From the NCBI GenBank assembly GCA_027295975.1, contig JAPUJX010000023.1, positions 1-6,915 on the forward strand: a stretch of 6,915 nt of DNA, read 5' to 3'. The translations under genes and the position numbers were made by a program. Origin of the DNA: Gammaproteobacteria bacterium (GTDB lineage: Bacteria; Pseudomonadota; Gammaproteobacteria; Pseudomonadales; Azotimanducaceae). A model generated the notes under the pieces. That model searched no databases. It was given only the letters and a program-made list of their open reading frames with translations, and was not told where the DNA came from. This document shows, one piece after another, positions 1-6,553 of this stretch. Numbering within the stretch: position 1 is the stretch's first letter; every line of letters begins with the position of its first letter.

Positions 1-923
1 CCCAGAGCCCGCCATGCCTCGTTGTGTACCGCCACTTCCTGGATGGCTTCGCCCGCTGTCAACGCCAGAGATTCCGTTTGAGAGGGGAGACGCAGTACGT
101 AACCGGCTTTCAACAAGTTGATGTTGTTGCGTATGAAAGCCTCGGGATTCAACCGCAGGATCGCGAGCATGTGCTGCTGCACGCTGATCTGGCGCGAGGC
201 TCGGGTACGGGAGGCGATGGTCCACAGCGTGTCCCGCCCATCCGCCACGCGATATTCGTCGCTGCCCACGTCGGCATCAATTGGCGAAGGAGACGCCGTG
301 TCCAAAGGAGACGCTGTGTCCGAAGGAGACGCTGTGTCCGAAGGAGACGCCGTGTCTGCAATAGGCGCCTGGCCCGCCGAAGGGCTCGCCGGAGGGTTTG
401 CGGAACGACTTGCCGGGGGCGTCGGCTGCGCGCGCTCGATGCGTCCCGCGGTCTGCTCAACGGGTGCGGCCACGGTCGGCGTGGATACCCTGGGTGCCGC
501 CGCCTGGGTGAATGTCGGCGGGTCGAGGAGCAGCGTGAACTCCTTGAGCAACCGTCCGCTTGGCCATAACACCTGGACGATGAAGTTCAGATAAGGTTCC
601 GAGATCGGGCGCGAGCTCGTCACCGATACGGCGGCGACGCCGCCAGGACCGTAGATCACGCGAAATCGCAGATCGGTCAGAAAGAAGAACCGTTCGACGC
701 CCACGAGTTCGAAGTCTTCGTTCGATGCCAGCGACACAATAATTTCCGTTGGCTGCAAACCCGATGCGCCCAGCAACTCAATCTTGGCGTCGAGTCTTTC
801 ATTGAGTGCGGAATCGAGCTCGATCTCACCGAGACCGAGTGCCAGCGCCTGATTTGCGATCCCGACCCCCAGACAGAAGGCGACCAGGTATCGCCATCCG
901 CCCCGCCTCTTTGTCCAAGACAT
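1..923 (-). CDS. fimV: FimV-family protein, N-terminal part (runs off left edge)
   Basis: This is the first 307 codons of a FimV-like protein, an inner-membrane, peptidoglycan-associated scaffold needed for type IV pilus assembly and polar organisation in related bacteria. Residues 1-28 form a signal peptide: a basic start (KRR), a hydrophobic core and an ALA cleavage motif. Residues about 29-136 are the conserved FimV N-terminal domain, which opens LGLGEIEL and includes SLASNEDFE, ISEPYLNF and LLLDPP. A Pro/Ala/Ser/Thr linker follows, with four DTASPS-type hexapeptides (about 190-213). Residues about 223-280 are the LysM-like FimV core (YRVADGRDTLWTIASR, then LNPEAFI, NNINLLKAGYVLRLP). The usual long acidic middle region and C-terminal TPR domain lie beyond the window. 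The ATG at 923-921 fits because the signal peptide follows at once and AGG sits 7 nt upstream. The position downstream of asd matches other gammaproteobacteria. Identity is confident; specific function is inferred from the family. Confidence 0.93.
   Translation of the reverse strand, partial: MSWTKRRGGWRYLVAFCLGVGIANQALALGLGEIELDSALNERLDAKIELLGASGLQPTEIIVSLASNEDFELVGVERFFFLTDLRFRVIYGPGGVAAVSVTSSRPISEPYLNFIVQVLWPSGRLLKEFTLLLDPPTFTQAAAPRVSTPTVAAPVEQTAGRIERAQPTPPASRSANPPASPSAGQAPIADTASPSDTASPSDTASPLDTASPSPIDADVGSDEYRVADGRDTLWTIASRTRASRQISVQQHMLAILRLNPEAFIRNNINLLKAGYVLRLPSQTESLALTAGEAIQEVAVHNEAWRAL
285..356 (-). repeat. Four in-frame tandem 18-bp repeats within fimV
   Basis: Four back-to-back 18-bp units (285-302, 303-320, 321-338, 339-356) differ at only a few bases. 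On the minus strand they encode D-T-A-S-P-(S/L) four times in the linker between the FimV N-terminal domain and the LysM-like core. Because 18 is a multiple of 3, changes in copy number would keep the reading frame, so linker length could vary between strains. Proline/alanine/serine-rich composition suits a flexible spacer crossing the cell wall. Confidence 0.9.
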
Positions 924-1080
924 GCAGAAACCTAAGAGCAAGATCCTAACCATAGGCTGGCCCCTTTCTTGTATAGATTGTCGGGAACTTAATCCGACCA
1001 GTGAACATCACTGCCATCCTGTGCACGTTGACCAAGTCCGTGTGCCTGATCGAAACGATATCCTAGAAGTCGCTGTCAAT

Positions 1081-1123
1081 AACTGCAGCGGGTAGTGCAA
1101 TTATGGCAGTTCTCTTTTTATTT
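1081..1123 (+). terminator. Terminator-like hairpin with T-run, pointing right
   Basis: On the plus strand AACTGC (1081-1086) can pair with GCAGTT (1106-1111), followed at once by CTCTTTTTATTT. This is the layout of a rho-independent terminator, but the stem is only 6 bp and the loop is 19 nt, so the hairpin is weak. No plus-strand gene ends upstream of it (the neighbour, fimV, reads leftward). It may therefore be a chance structure, part of an unannotated plus-strand transcript, or just the AT-rich promoter of fimV read on the wrong strand. Confidence 0.2.
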
Positions 1124-1144
1124 CACCCGCCTAAAGTTTGTCAA
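1100..1144 (-). promoter_or_regulatory. Candidate fimV promoters
   Basis: Two overlapping sigma70-like candidates read toward fimV. The first has a perfect -35 TTGACA (1144-1139), a 16-bp spacer and a poor -10 AATAAA (1122-1117, 4 of 6 matches). The second has an extended -10, TGC followed by CATAAT (1108-1100, 5 of 6 matches), with no good -35. Either would give a leader of about 170-190 nt before the fimV ATG at 923. This rests only on motif resemblance. Confidence 0.3.
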
Positions 1145-1282
1145 ACGTCCCGCTTATTGCGTGCCCTGCGTCACAGACGAACAAAATCATTGGCTTTCGC
1201 CCGGATGCGCCGCTGACCTACCCCCAAAGTAACCATGACCGACCCGTGGTCTCCAGGAACCCGGGCGAGTATTTACCCCGAA

Positions 1283-2311
1283 TTATGCCTGAGCCAGGTT
1301 TTGCAGCAGAAGCTCGGCAATCTGTATGCTGTTGAGCGCGGCGCCTTTGCGCACGTTGTCGGAGACAATCCAGAAATCGAGACCGTTGGGGTGGGAGAGG
1401 TCTTTTCGAATGCGCCCCACGAAAACGGCATCTTTACCCGCGGCATTAACTACGGCTGTCGGATAACCCGCGTTGACCCGTTCATCGAGGAGTTCGACAC
1501 CGGCGGCACCCGCGAGCAGTTCCCGTACCTCGTCGACGTCGATGTTACGTTCGGTTTCGATATGCACCGCCTCGGAATGACCATAAAACACCGGAACGCG
1601 GACGCAGGTCGGGTTGACGAGTATTTTGTCATCCTCGAAGATTTTCTGTGTTTCCCAGACCATTTTCATTTCTTCTTTCGTGTAACCGTTGTCCTGAAAC
1701 CCGTCGATCTGAGGTATGACGTTAAACGCGATCTGGGTAGGCATCACCCCGGTTTCCAGGGGTTGGGTGTTGAGCAGGTTCGCCGTCTGGGCAGCCAGTT
1801 CGCGCACTCCTGAGGCCCCCGCGCCGGAGACGGCCTGATAGGTGGCTACATTGATACGGCGGATGCCGGCAACGTCGTGGATGGGTTTGAGGGCCACCAC
1901 CATCTGGATCGTGGAACAATTCGGGTTTGCGATGAGGTTGCGCTGGCGATAATCCGTGAGCCGGTGGGCGTTGACCTCCGGGACGATCAGCGGCACGTCG
2001 GTGTCGTAACGAAACTGCGAGGTATTGTCGATCACGACACAGCCGGCTGCGGCGGCTTTTGGAGCAAATTCGGCTGATACCGAGGCGCCGGCGGAAAAAA
2101 AGCCGATCTGCGCTCGAGAAAAGTCGAAGGTATCCAGAAGTTGTATCTTGACAGCTTGGCCGCGGAACTGCAGGCGTTTACCCTCCGACCGTTCACTGGC
2201 GAGCAGAAACAACTCACCCACCGGAAATTTCCGTTCCTCGAGGATTTCTCTGAGCGCTTCGCCCACCGCGCCGGTGGCACCGGCAATGGCGACGTCGACC
2301 GTATCGCTCAT
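1283..2311 (-). CDS. asd: Aspartate-semialdehyde dehydrogenase
   Basis: The 342-residue cytoplasmic enzyme reduces L-aspartyl-4-phosphate with NADPH to L-aspartate 4-semialdehyde, the branch point to lysine/diaminopimelate, methionine, threonine and isoleucine. The Rossmann nucleotide loop is GATGAVG (residues 11-17). The catalytic cysteine is C132 in NPNCSTIQ. The substrate arginine R238 and catalytic histidine H245 lie in [12 protein letters not shown], with the same 7-residue spacing as R267/H274 of the E. coli enzyme. The C-terminal [16 protein letters not shown] motif is intact. Length and sequence fit the shorter, asd_B-type class rather than the roughly 370-residue E. coli type. The ATG at 2311 overlaps the leuB stop (shared ATGA) and has GGAGG (2323-2319) 7 nt upstream, so it is well placed for translational coupling. 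The gene ends in TAA. It is last in the leuCDB-asd unit. I see nothing broken. Confidence 0.96.
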   Translation of the reverse strand: MSDTVDVAIAGATGAVGEALREILEERKFPVGELFLLASERSEGKRLQFRGQAVKIQLLDTFDFSRAQIGFFSAGASVSAEFAPKAAAAGCVVIDNTSQFRYDTDVPLIVPEVNAHRLTDYRQRNLIANPNCSTIQMVVALKPIHDVAGIRRINVATYQAVSGAGASGVRELAAQTANLLNTQPLETGVMPTQIAFNVIPQIDGFQDNGYTKEEMKMVWETQKIFEDDKILVNPTCVRVPVFYGHSEAVHIETERNIDVDEVRELLAGAAGVELLDERVNAGYPTAVVNAAGKDAVFVGRIRKDLSHPNGLDFWIVSDNVRKGAALNSIQIAELLLQNLAQA

Positions 2312-3405
2312 GGGCCTGCCTCCAACCTGTCCAGGACGAGATCGCCCATTTCCCGTGTACCCACCCGGCGGGTTTCCGGCACTGTCGAGACATATATGTC
2401 CGCCGTACGGTATCCGGCATCCAACACCGCGTGGACCGCCTTTTCGATGGTGTCGGCCGCACCCGGTGCATCGAGGCTGTAGCGAAACATCATGGCCACC
2501 GACAGAATGGTCGCCAGCGGATTCGCCAGATCCTGTCCCGCGATGTCTGGCGCGGTGCCGTGCACGGGCTCAAAAAGCCCGCGGCCCTCACGGTCCAGGG
2601 ATGCGGACGGCAACATCCCCAGGGAGCCGGTCAACATCGCGGCGACATCCGAAAGTATGTCCCCGAACATGTTACCGGTGACGAGCACGTCGAATTGTTT
2701 CGGGGCGCGCACCAACTGCATCCCCGCGTTGTCGACATACATGTGGCTGAGTTGCACATCGCCATAGTCTCGCCCGACCTCGGTGACTACCTCGCGCCAC
2801 AACTGAGTGACTTCGAGAACGTTGGCTTTGTCCACGGAACACAGCCGACGTCCACGTTTTCGCGCCAGATCGAAGGCAACGCGGGCGATTCGATCGATTT
2901 CATGCTCTTTGTAGACGTAGCTGTTGACCCCGACCCGTTCGTTGTCAACCACCGTTATGCCCCGTGGCTCGCCGAAGTAGATTCCGCCGGTCAACTCACG
3001 AACGATCAGAATATCGAGATCTGCAACCAGTTCCGCTTTGAGCGAAGAAGCCGCCGCGAGCGGCTCGAACAATATGGCCGGCCGCAGGTTGGCGAAAAGC
3101 TCGAGTTCGGAGCGTAAACCCAGTAAACCACGCTCGGGACGCTCGAGAGTCGGGAGATCGTCCCACTTGGGGCCGCCGACGGCGCCGAGCAACAGGGCGC
3201 GCGCGTTCCGCGCCTTCTCGAGGGTTTCCACCGGTAACGGGGTGCCGCAGGTGTCGATGGCAATCCCGCCGAGCAAAGCGTGTTCGAGGGACAACTCGAT
3301 GCCTTCCCGAGCAGCCACCCGTTTCACAACCTGTTCGGCGACCGCGACGATTTCGGAACCGATCCCGTCACCGGGAATGATTAAAATTTCAATGCTTTCA
3401 GTCAT
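2308..3405 (-). CDS. leuB: 3-isopropylmalate dehydrogenase
   Basis: The 365-residue cytoplasmic enzyme oxidises and decarboxylates (2R,3S)-3-isopropylmalate with NAD+ to 2-oxoisocaproate, the third step specific to leucine. The family's active-site residues are present: R98 ([13 protein letters not shown]), R108, R136 ([15 protein letters not shown]), Y143, K193 (VDKANVLEV), and the metal-binding aspartates D225 ([10 protein letters not shown]), D249 and D253 ([10 protein letters not shown]). The NAD-binding loop is [12 protein letters not shown] (279-290). One oddity is the N-terminal motif, which reads PGDGIGSE where the family nearly always has PGDGIGPE. The ATG at 3405 gives the normal length. 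Only a poor ribosome site (GAGAT, about 11 nt away) precedes it, so ribosomes arriving from leuD, whose stop is 18 nt upstream, may help. The stop overlaps the asd start by 4 nt. The methyltransferase gene that I recall between leuD and leuB in Pseudomonas is absent here. Confidence 0.97.
   Translation of the reverse strand: MTESIEILIIPGDGIGSEIVAVAEQVVKRVAAREGIELSLEHALLGGIAIDTCGTPLPVETLEKARNARALLLGAVGGPKWDDLPTLERPERGLLGLRSELELFANLRPAILFEPLAAASSLKAELVADLDILIVRELTGGIYFGEPRGITVVDNERVGVNSYVYKEHEIDRIARVAFDLARKRGRRLCSVDKANVLEVTQLWREVVTEVGRDYGDVQLSHMYVDNAGMQLVRAPKQFDVLVTGNMFGDILSDVAAMLTGSLGMLPSASLDREGRGLFEPVHGTAPDIAGQDLANPLATILSVAMMFRYSLDAPGAADTIEKAVHAVLDAGYRTADIYVSTVPETRRVGTREMGDLVLDRLEAGP
2319..2323 (-). 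promoter_or_regulatory. Strong ribosome binding site of asd, inside leuB
   Basis: GGAGG lies 7 nt upstream of the asd ATG and within the last codons of leuB. It confirms the asd start and suggests that asd is translated efficiently even though its start overlaps the leuB stop. Confidence 0.75.
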
Positions 3406-3423
3406 TTAAATCTGTTATCTCAT

Positions 3424-4065
3424 CTAACTCGTGAATACCCAGGGCATGCGCTTGCGATGTTTCGCCTCGAACGCCGCAATTTCCTCGCGATGGTCCATCG
3501 TCAGGCCGATGTCATCCAGACCTTCCAGCAGGGTGCGTTTCTTGAACGGATCAATCGCAAATTCGAAACGTTCGCCGTCCGGTAGTCGAACCTCCTGAGC
3601 CGGAAGATCCACGGAGATCTCAAAACCGGGTGTTGCGTCAATCATTTCAAATAATCTGTCGATAGTTTTTTCTTTTAGAACAATGGGTAATAGACCGTTT
3701 TTAAAGCAGTTACTTAGAAAAATATCGGCAAAACTCGGCGCTATCACACAACGGAAACCGAACTCGAGCAACGACCACACCGCGTGTTCTCGACTGGAGC
3801 CACAACCAAAATTACCTCGAGTGAGGAGAATCCCGGCATCCTGATAACGCGGCTGGTTGAGCACAAAATCGGGATTGATGCGCCGCTCGTTGGGCGTCTT
3901 ACCAATGGCGCCTTCGTCCCCAAACCGCCACGCGTCGAACAAATTGTCCCCGAAACCGGTACGTTCGATGGACTTTAGAAACTGCTTCGGGATGATCTGG
4001 TCCGTATCCACATTAAGCCGATCGAGGGGTGCGACAATTCCGGTGACCCGTTTGAACGATTTCAC
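3424..4065 (-). CDS. leuD: 3-isopropylmalate dehydratase, small subunit
   Basis: The 213-residue small subunit pairs with LeuC to form isopropylmalate isomerase, which converts 2-isopropylmalate to 3-isopropylmalate through an enzyme-bound dehydration and rehydration. It has the swivel-domain signatures expected of the aconitase superfamily: [15 protein letters not shown] near residues 18-32, then [16 protein letters not shown] (80-95) and [17 protein letters not shown] (112-128). An in-frame ATG exists upstream at 4260, but the true start is the GTG at 4065-4063. From there the protein begins [15 protein letters not shown], as the family does, while the upstream extension is just leuC read in another frame. 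The GTG overlaps the leuC TGA (shared GTGA), with GAGGGG 6 nt upstream. This supports coupled synthesis of the two subunits. The gene ends in TAG, 18 nt before leuB. Confidence 0.96.
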   Translation of the reverse strand: MKSFKRVTGIVAPLDRLNVDTDQIIPKQFLKSIERTGFGDNLFDAWRFGDEGAIGKTPNERRINPDFVLNQPRYQDAGILLTRGNFGCGSSREHAVWSLLEFGFRCVIAPSFADIFLSNCFKNGLLPIVLKEKTIDRLFEMIDATPGFEISVDLPAQEVRLPDGERFEFAIDPFKKRTLLEGLDDIGLTMDHREEIAAFEAKHRKRMPWVFTS

Positions 4066-5477
4066 AACATGCCCCTCACATCCACGAAATAACCCTGTAC
4101 CGCAGCAGCAGCCGCCATCATCGGACTCACCAGATGTGTTCGGCCCCGATGACCCTGGCGGCCTTCGAAGTTGCGGTTGGAGGTTGACGCGCAGCGCTCT
4201 CCCGGCTGCAAACGGTCCGGGTTCATGGCGAGGCACATGGAGCAACCGGCCGCACGCCACTCGAAACCCGCCTCGAGGAAAACATCGGCCAACCCTTCCG
4301 CTTCTGCCTGGGCCTTGACCAGTCCGGATCCAGGCACGACGAGGGCCTGCTTGATACCCCTGGCAACCTTCCTGCCTTTGACCACACTCGCCGCCCCGCG
4401 CAGATCCTCGATGCGGGCGTTGGTACAGGAACCGATGAATATTCGATCCAATGTTATTTCCACCATCGGCTGATCTGCAACAAGCCCCATGTAATCCAAC
4501 GCCAGTTGCAGGCTCTGTGCCTCGGCCTCGTCACCAGCGCGATCTGGATTGGGGGTGGCCGAATCGATGCCGATAACCAGCTCCGGAGAAGTTCCCCAGG
4601 TGACCTGGGGGATCAGCGACGTCGCATCGATCCGAAAATTGCTGTCGAACAGGGCTTGCGCTTCCGAACGCAGGGTAACCCAGTATTCGTGGGCGAGGTC
4701 CCAGGGTTCTCCACGGGGCGCCAACGGCCTGCCATGGAGGTACTCGAGGGTCTTGTCATCCACCGCCACCAACCCGGCCCGAGCGCCTCCTTCGATGGAC
4801 ATGTTGCACAACGTCATGCGACCTTCCATGGATAAATCCGTAATCCCGGAACCCAGGTATTCGATCGTATGTCCTGTCGCACCGGCGGTGCCGATAGCTC
4901 CGATAATCGAGAGAATCAGATCTTTCGCGGTCACCCCGTCTCTCAACGCACCGTCAACCTGCACACGCATGTTCTTAGCCTTGCTCTGCACGAGGCATTG
5001 GGTCGCCATTACGTGTTCGACGTCGGATGTGCCTATGCCCTGGGCAAGCGCGGCAAAGGCGCCATGAGTGGAGGTGTGGGAGTCGCCGCACACGATAGTC
5101 ATACCCGGTTGGGTGGCTCCCTGTTCAGGCCCGACGACGTGGACGATTCCCTGACGCCGGTCGAGGATGTCGAATTGGGTGATTCCGTACCGTCTGCAGT
5201 TTTCGTCGAGCGTGACGACCTGTTGTTTTGCAACGGCATCAACGATGCCATCGAGGCCGAGTTCGCGATTGTCCGTAGGTACGTTGTGATCCGGCGTTGC
5301 CAGGTTGGCGCCCACCCGCCATAAATTGCGCCCGGCGAGTTCGAGCCCCGCAAAAGCCTGGGGAGAGGTCACCTCGTGCAGGAGTTGCAGATCGATATAC
5401 AACATGGTCTGTCCATCGGCACGTTTCCCTACGGCATGGGCGGACCAGATCTTGTCGTACAGGGTCTGCGCGGACAC
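4062..5477 (-). CDS. leuC: 3-isopropylmalate dehydratase, large subunit
   Basis: The 471-residue large subunit of isopropylmalate isomerase carries the [4Fe-4S] cluster and works with LeuD in the second leucine-specific step. The N-terminus ([12 protein letters not shown]) and the motifs TPDHNVPT (61-68) and [11 protein letters not shown] (131-141) are typical. The three cluster cysteines are C351 ([16 protein letters not shown]), C412 and C415 ([11 protein letters not shown]), with the expected spacing. The substrate/cluster motif [11 protein letters not shown] (432-442) is followed by an intact C-terminus. The start is the GTG at 5477-5475: it gives the usual length, and GAGGAG lies 9 nt upstream. 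The stop TGA overlaps the leuD GTG. leuC is the first gene of the operon and faces a divergent LysR-type regulator across an AT-rich gap. I see no leucine-rich leader peptide, so attenuation of the enterobacterial leuL type is not evident. Confidence 0.97.
   Translation of the reverse strand: MSAQTLYDKIWSAHAVGKRADGQTMLYIDLQLLHEVTSPQAFAGLELAGRNLWRVGANLATPDHNVPTDNRELGLDGIVDAVAKQQVVTLDENCRRYGITQFDILDRRQGIVHVVGPEQGATQPGMTIVCGDSHTSTHGAFAALAQGIGTSDVEHVMATQCLVQSKAKNMRVQVDGALRDGVTAKDLILSIIGAIGTAGATGHTIEYLGSGITDLSMEGRMTLCNMSIEGGARAGLVAVDDKTLEYLHGRPLAPRGEPWDLAHEYWVTLRSEAQALFDSNFRIDATSLIPQVTWGTSPELVIGIDSATPNPDRAGDEAEAQSLQLALDYMGLVADQPMVEITLDRIFIGSCTNARIEDLRGAASVVKGRKVARGIKQALVVPGSGLVKAQAEAEGLADVFLEAGFEWRAAGCSMCLAMNPDRLQPGERCASTSNRNFEGRQGHRGRTHLVSPMMAAAAAVQGYFVDVRGML
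4072..4077 (-). promoter_or_regulatory. Ribosome binding site that fixes the leuD GTG start
   Basis: GAGGGG sits 6 nt (8 nt from the GAGG core) upstream of the GTG at 4065, inside the last leuC codons. Together with the MKSFKR N-terminus, it decides the start in favour of GTG rather than the upstream ATG at 4260. Confidence 0.65.
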
Positions 5478-5486
5478 GGCGGCACA

Positions 5487-5492
5487 CTCCTC
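5487..5492 (-). promoter_or_regulatory. Ribosome binding site of leuC
   Basis: GAGGAG lies 9 nt upstream of the GTG at 5477. It supports GTG as the leuC start, since there is no ATG nearby that would give a normal N-terminus. Confidence 0.7.
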
Positions 5493-5542
5493 GGGTTCGG
5501 GTACCGGGAATGGTAAGATTCTCCCTCTAATAAAACAAATTC

Positions 5543-5548
5543 ATTATA
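5543..5548 (-). promoter_or_regulatory. Candidate -10 of the leuC operon
   Basis: The minus strand reads TATAAT, a perfect sigma70 -10 hexamer, inside the inverted repeat. With a 17-bp spacer the -35 position (5566-5571) reads CCAAAT, a poor match, as is common at activator-dependent promoters. Transcription would start near 5536, giving a leader of about 60 nt. In so AT-rich a segment, chance matches are easy. Confidence 0.35.
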
Positions 5549-5550
5549 TT

Positions 5551-5556
5551 TATAAT
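5551..5556 (+). promoter_or_regulatory. Candidate -10 of the LysR-type regulator gene
   Basis: The plus strand reads TATAAT between the arms of the inverted repeat. No good -35 is seen at the right distance (TAATAA at 5528-5533). If used, a protein bound at the repeat would occlude this promoter, fitting the self-repression common in the LysR family. Evidence is motif and position only. Confidence 0.3.
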
Positions 5557-5612
5557 ATGAATAATATTTGGTAATAATCCGCGGAATAAAATAGAGCATC
5601 GGAATCACACAG

Positions 5613-6536
5613 GTGAAATGGAACGAGCTGGATACCTTCGTAACAGTCGCGGCGTGTTTGTCGTTCTCGAAAGCGGCAGTCAAGCTGCAATTAACCCAAC
5701 CCGCAGTCAGCAAACGAATTCAAACCCTCGAGGCGCACCTCGGCACGACCCTTTTCGACCGCCTGGGCAAGCGCGTTTACCTCACGGATGCCGGTCGGCT
5801 GTTGCAACCGCGCGCGGAAAAGATGTTGCAGAGCCTGGCGGATACGGAACGTCTGTTGCAGAACCTGAACAACCGCATCGAAGGCGTGTTGCGGCTGGCC
5901 ACTTCCCATCACGTGGGTCTGCATCGACTCGCTCCCGTGTTGAAAAGTTTTATCCGCGGACATGGGACCGTGAAGCTGGACATACGCTTCGAAGATTCCG
6001 AAGCGGCCCACGAACTGGTGCGCCGCGCAGATTGCGAACTGGCGGTCGTCACCCTCGACCCCAAGGGGGGAAGCGAACTCGAATACCATCCTCTCTGGAA
6101 CGATCCACTGTGTTTTGTGGTTTCCGAGGAGCACCCGCTGGCCGGAAACGAACAGACTTCCCTCGAGACACTCGCCCGGGAACCGGTCATCCTGCCGGGA
6201 CTTGCAACCTACACCGGTAGAATAGTGGATGAGGTTTTTGCGGCGATGAACGTTTCCCTGCAGCCGGTCATGTCGACCAATTACCTGGAGACCATCAGCA
6301 TGCTCGTGGGCACGGGCATCGGATGGAGCGTGTTGCCGCGTTCCATGGTCCATCCCCCCACGGTGGCTCTTGCAACGGACGCACCACCCATGCATCGCAC
6401 CCTGGGGATCGTTACCCACCCGCATCGCACGCTTTCCAACGCCGGGTCGGCGTTCATCCGGGTTCTGGGTCGATTCTCCGACAACGCGACGGGGAGCAGT
6501 TCAGTCCCGAGAGGAACTAACCAGGTTAAGTCCTGA
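5613..6536 (+). CDS. LysR-type transcriptional regulator, divergent from leuC
   Basis: This 307-residue protein has the standard LysR-type layout. An N-terminal winged helix-turn-helix covers residues about 4-62 (FSKAAVKLQLTQPAVSKRIQTLEAHLGTTLFDR, ending LTDAGRLL). A linker helix follows (about 63-92). A periplasmic-binding-protein-like effector domain runs from about 93 to 292, including LRLATSHHVG, the HPLAG segment and LVGTGIGWSVLPRSM. The start is the GTG at 5613, which yields MKWNELDTFVTVA, a normal N-terminus for the family. The nearby ATG at 5618 is out of frame. The ribosome site is weak (GGA at 5601-5603). Such regulators bind as tetramers near divergent promoters and respond to a small molecule. 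Because it diverges from leuC, it probably controls the leuCDB-asd operon and itself, and an intermediate of the leucine pathway is a plausible effector. The effector cannot be read from sequence. It is not recognisably E. coli LeuO. Confidence 0.92.
   Translation: MKWNELDTFVTVAACLSFSKAAVKLQLTQPAVSKRIQTLEAHLGTTLFDRLGKRVYLTDAGRLLQPRAEKMLQSLADTERLLQNLNNRIEGVLRLATSHHVGLHRLAPVLKSFIRGHGTVKLDIRFEDSEAAHELVRRADCELAVVTLDPKGGSELEYHPLWNDPLCFVVSEEHPLAGNEQTSLETLAREPVILPGLATYTGRIVDEVFAAMNVSLQPVMSTNYLETISMLVGTGIGWSVLPRSMVHPPTVALATDAPPMHRTLGIVTHPHRTLSNAGSAFIRVLGRFSDNATGSSSVPRGTNQVKS
6512..6534. repeat. Imperfect palindrome across the LysR-gene stop
   Basis: A 23-bp dyad is centred on 6523: AGGA and TAACC on the left match GGTTA and TCCT on the right, with two mismatched pairs. 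It ends on the first base of the TGA stop. GTTCAG just before it and CTGAAC overlapping its end form a second, wider inverted pair. It could stabilise the 3' end of the message. No T-run follows, so it is not a classic intrinsic terminator. Confidence 0.4.
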
Positions 6537-6553
6537 ACCAAGCCGTGAACACC

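Larger units (their letters stand above)
924..1282. other. Intergenic region between asd and fimV
   Basis: I see no supportable gene in these 359 bases. The region must hold the 3' end of the leu-asd transcript and the fimV leader or promoter. I found no clear intrinsic terminator pointing leftward after asd: short GC stems lie near 1235-1265, but none is followed by a U-run. Two weak minus-strand promoter candidates and one hairpin pointing rightward are listed separately. The small plus-strand frame at 1138-1335 overlaps the asd 3' end and has no recognisable sequence or ribosome binding site. Confidence 0.6.
5539..5562. promoter_or_regulatory. Inverted-repeat operator candidate in the leuC/LysR divergent gap
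   Basis: ATTCAT (5539-5544) and ATGAAT (5557-5562) form perfect 6-bp arms around a 12-bp AT-only centre that is itself partly symmetric. The site contains a T-N11-A pattern (T5545, A5557), as LysR-type regulators usually bind. It lies about 62 bp from the leuC start and 51 bp from the regulator start, within a segment (about 5521-5600) far richer in A and T than the flanking genes. The location strongly suggests a regulatory site. That the neighbouring regulator binds it is inference. Confidence 0.5.

Noticed and set aside
24..594. Overlapping plus-strand frames of 181 and 158 codons, and a minus-strand frame of 103 codons, with Arg/Cys-rich or repetitive products
   Set aside because: They are other-frame readings of fimV, whose own frame is open from 923 to the left edge and has clear family motifs. 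Their repeats come from the 18-bp fimV array.
1058..1079. TTGACA at 1079-1074 as a fimV promoter
   Set aside because: The only -10-like sequence (GATATC) is 11 bp away. At 16-18 bp there is nothing resembling a -10.
1138..1335. 65-codon plus-strand frame in the asd/fimV gap
   Set aside because: It overlaps the asd 3' end, lacks a ribosome site, has no recognisable sequence, and its composition is unremarkable.
2025..2681. 218-codon plus-strand frame opposite asd and leuB
   Set aside because: It is antisense to two intact enzymes, Pro/Arg-rich as expected of a GC-rich shadow, and spans their junction.
5478..5540. Leucine leader peptide and attenuator before leuC
   Set aside because: The short leader has no start codon followed by a run of leucine codons and no hairpin with a T-run.
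5691..6425. 244-codon minus-strand frame opposite the LysR-type gene
   Set aside because: The plus-strand frame has complete LysR-family domains. The antisense product matches nothing recognisable.
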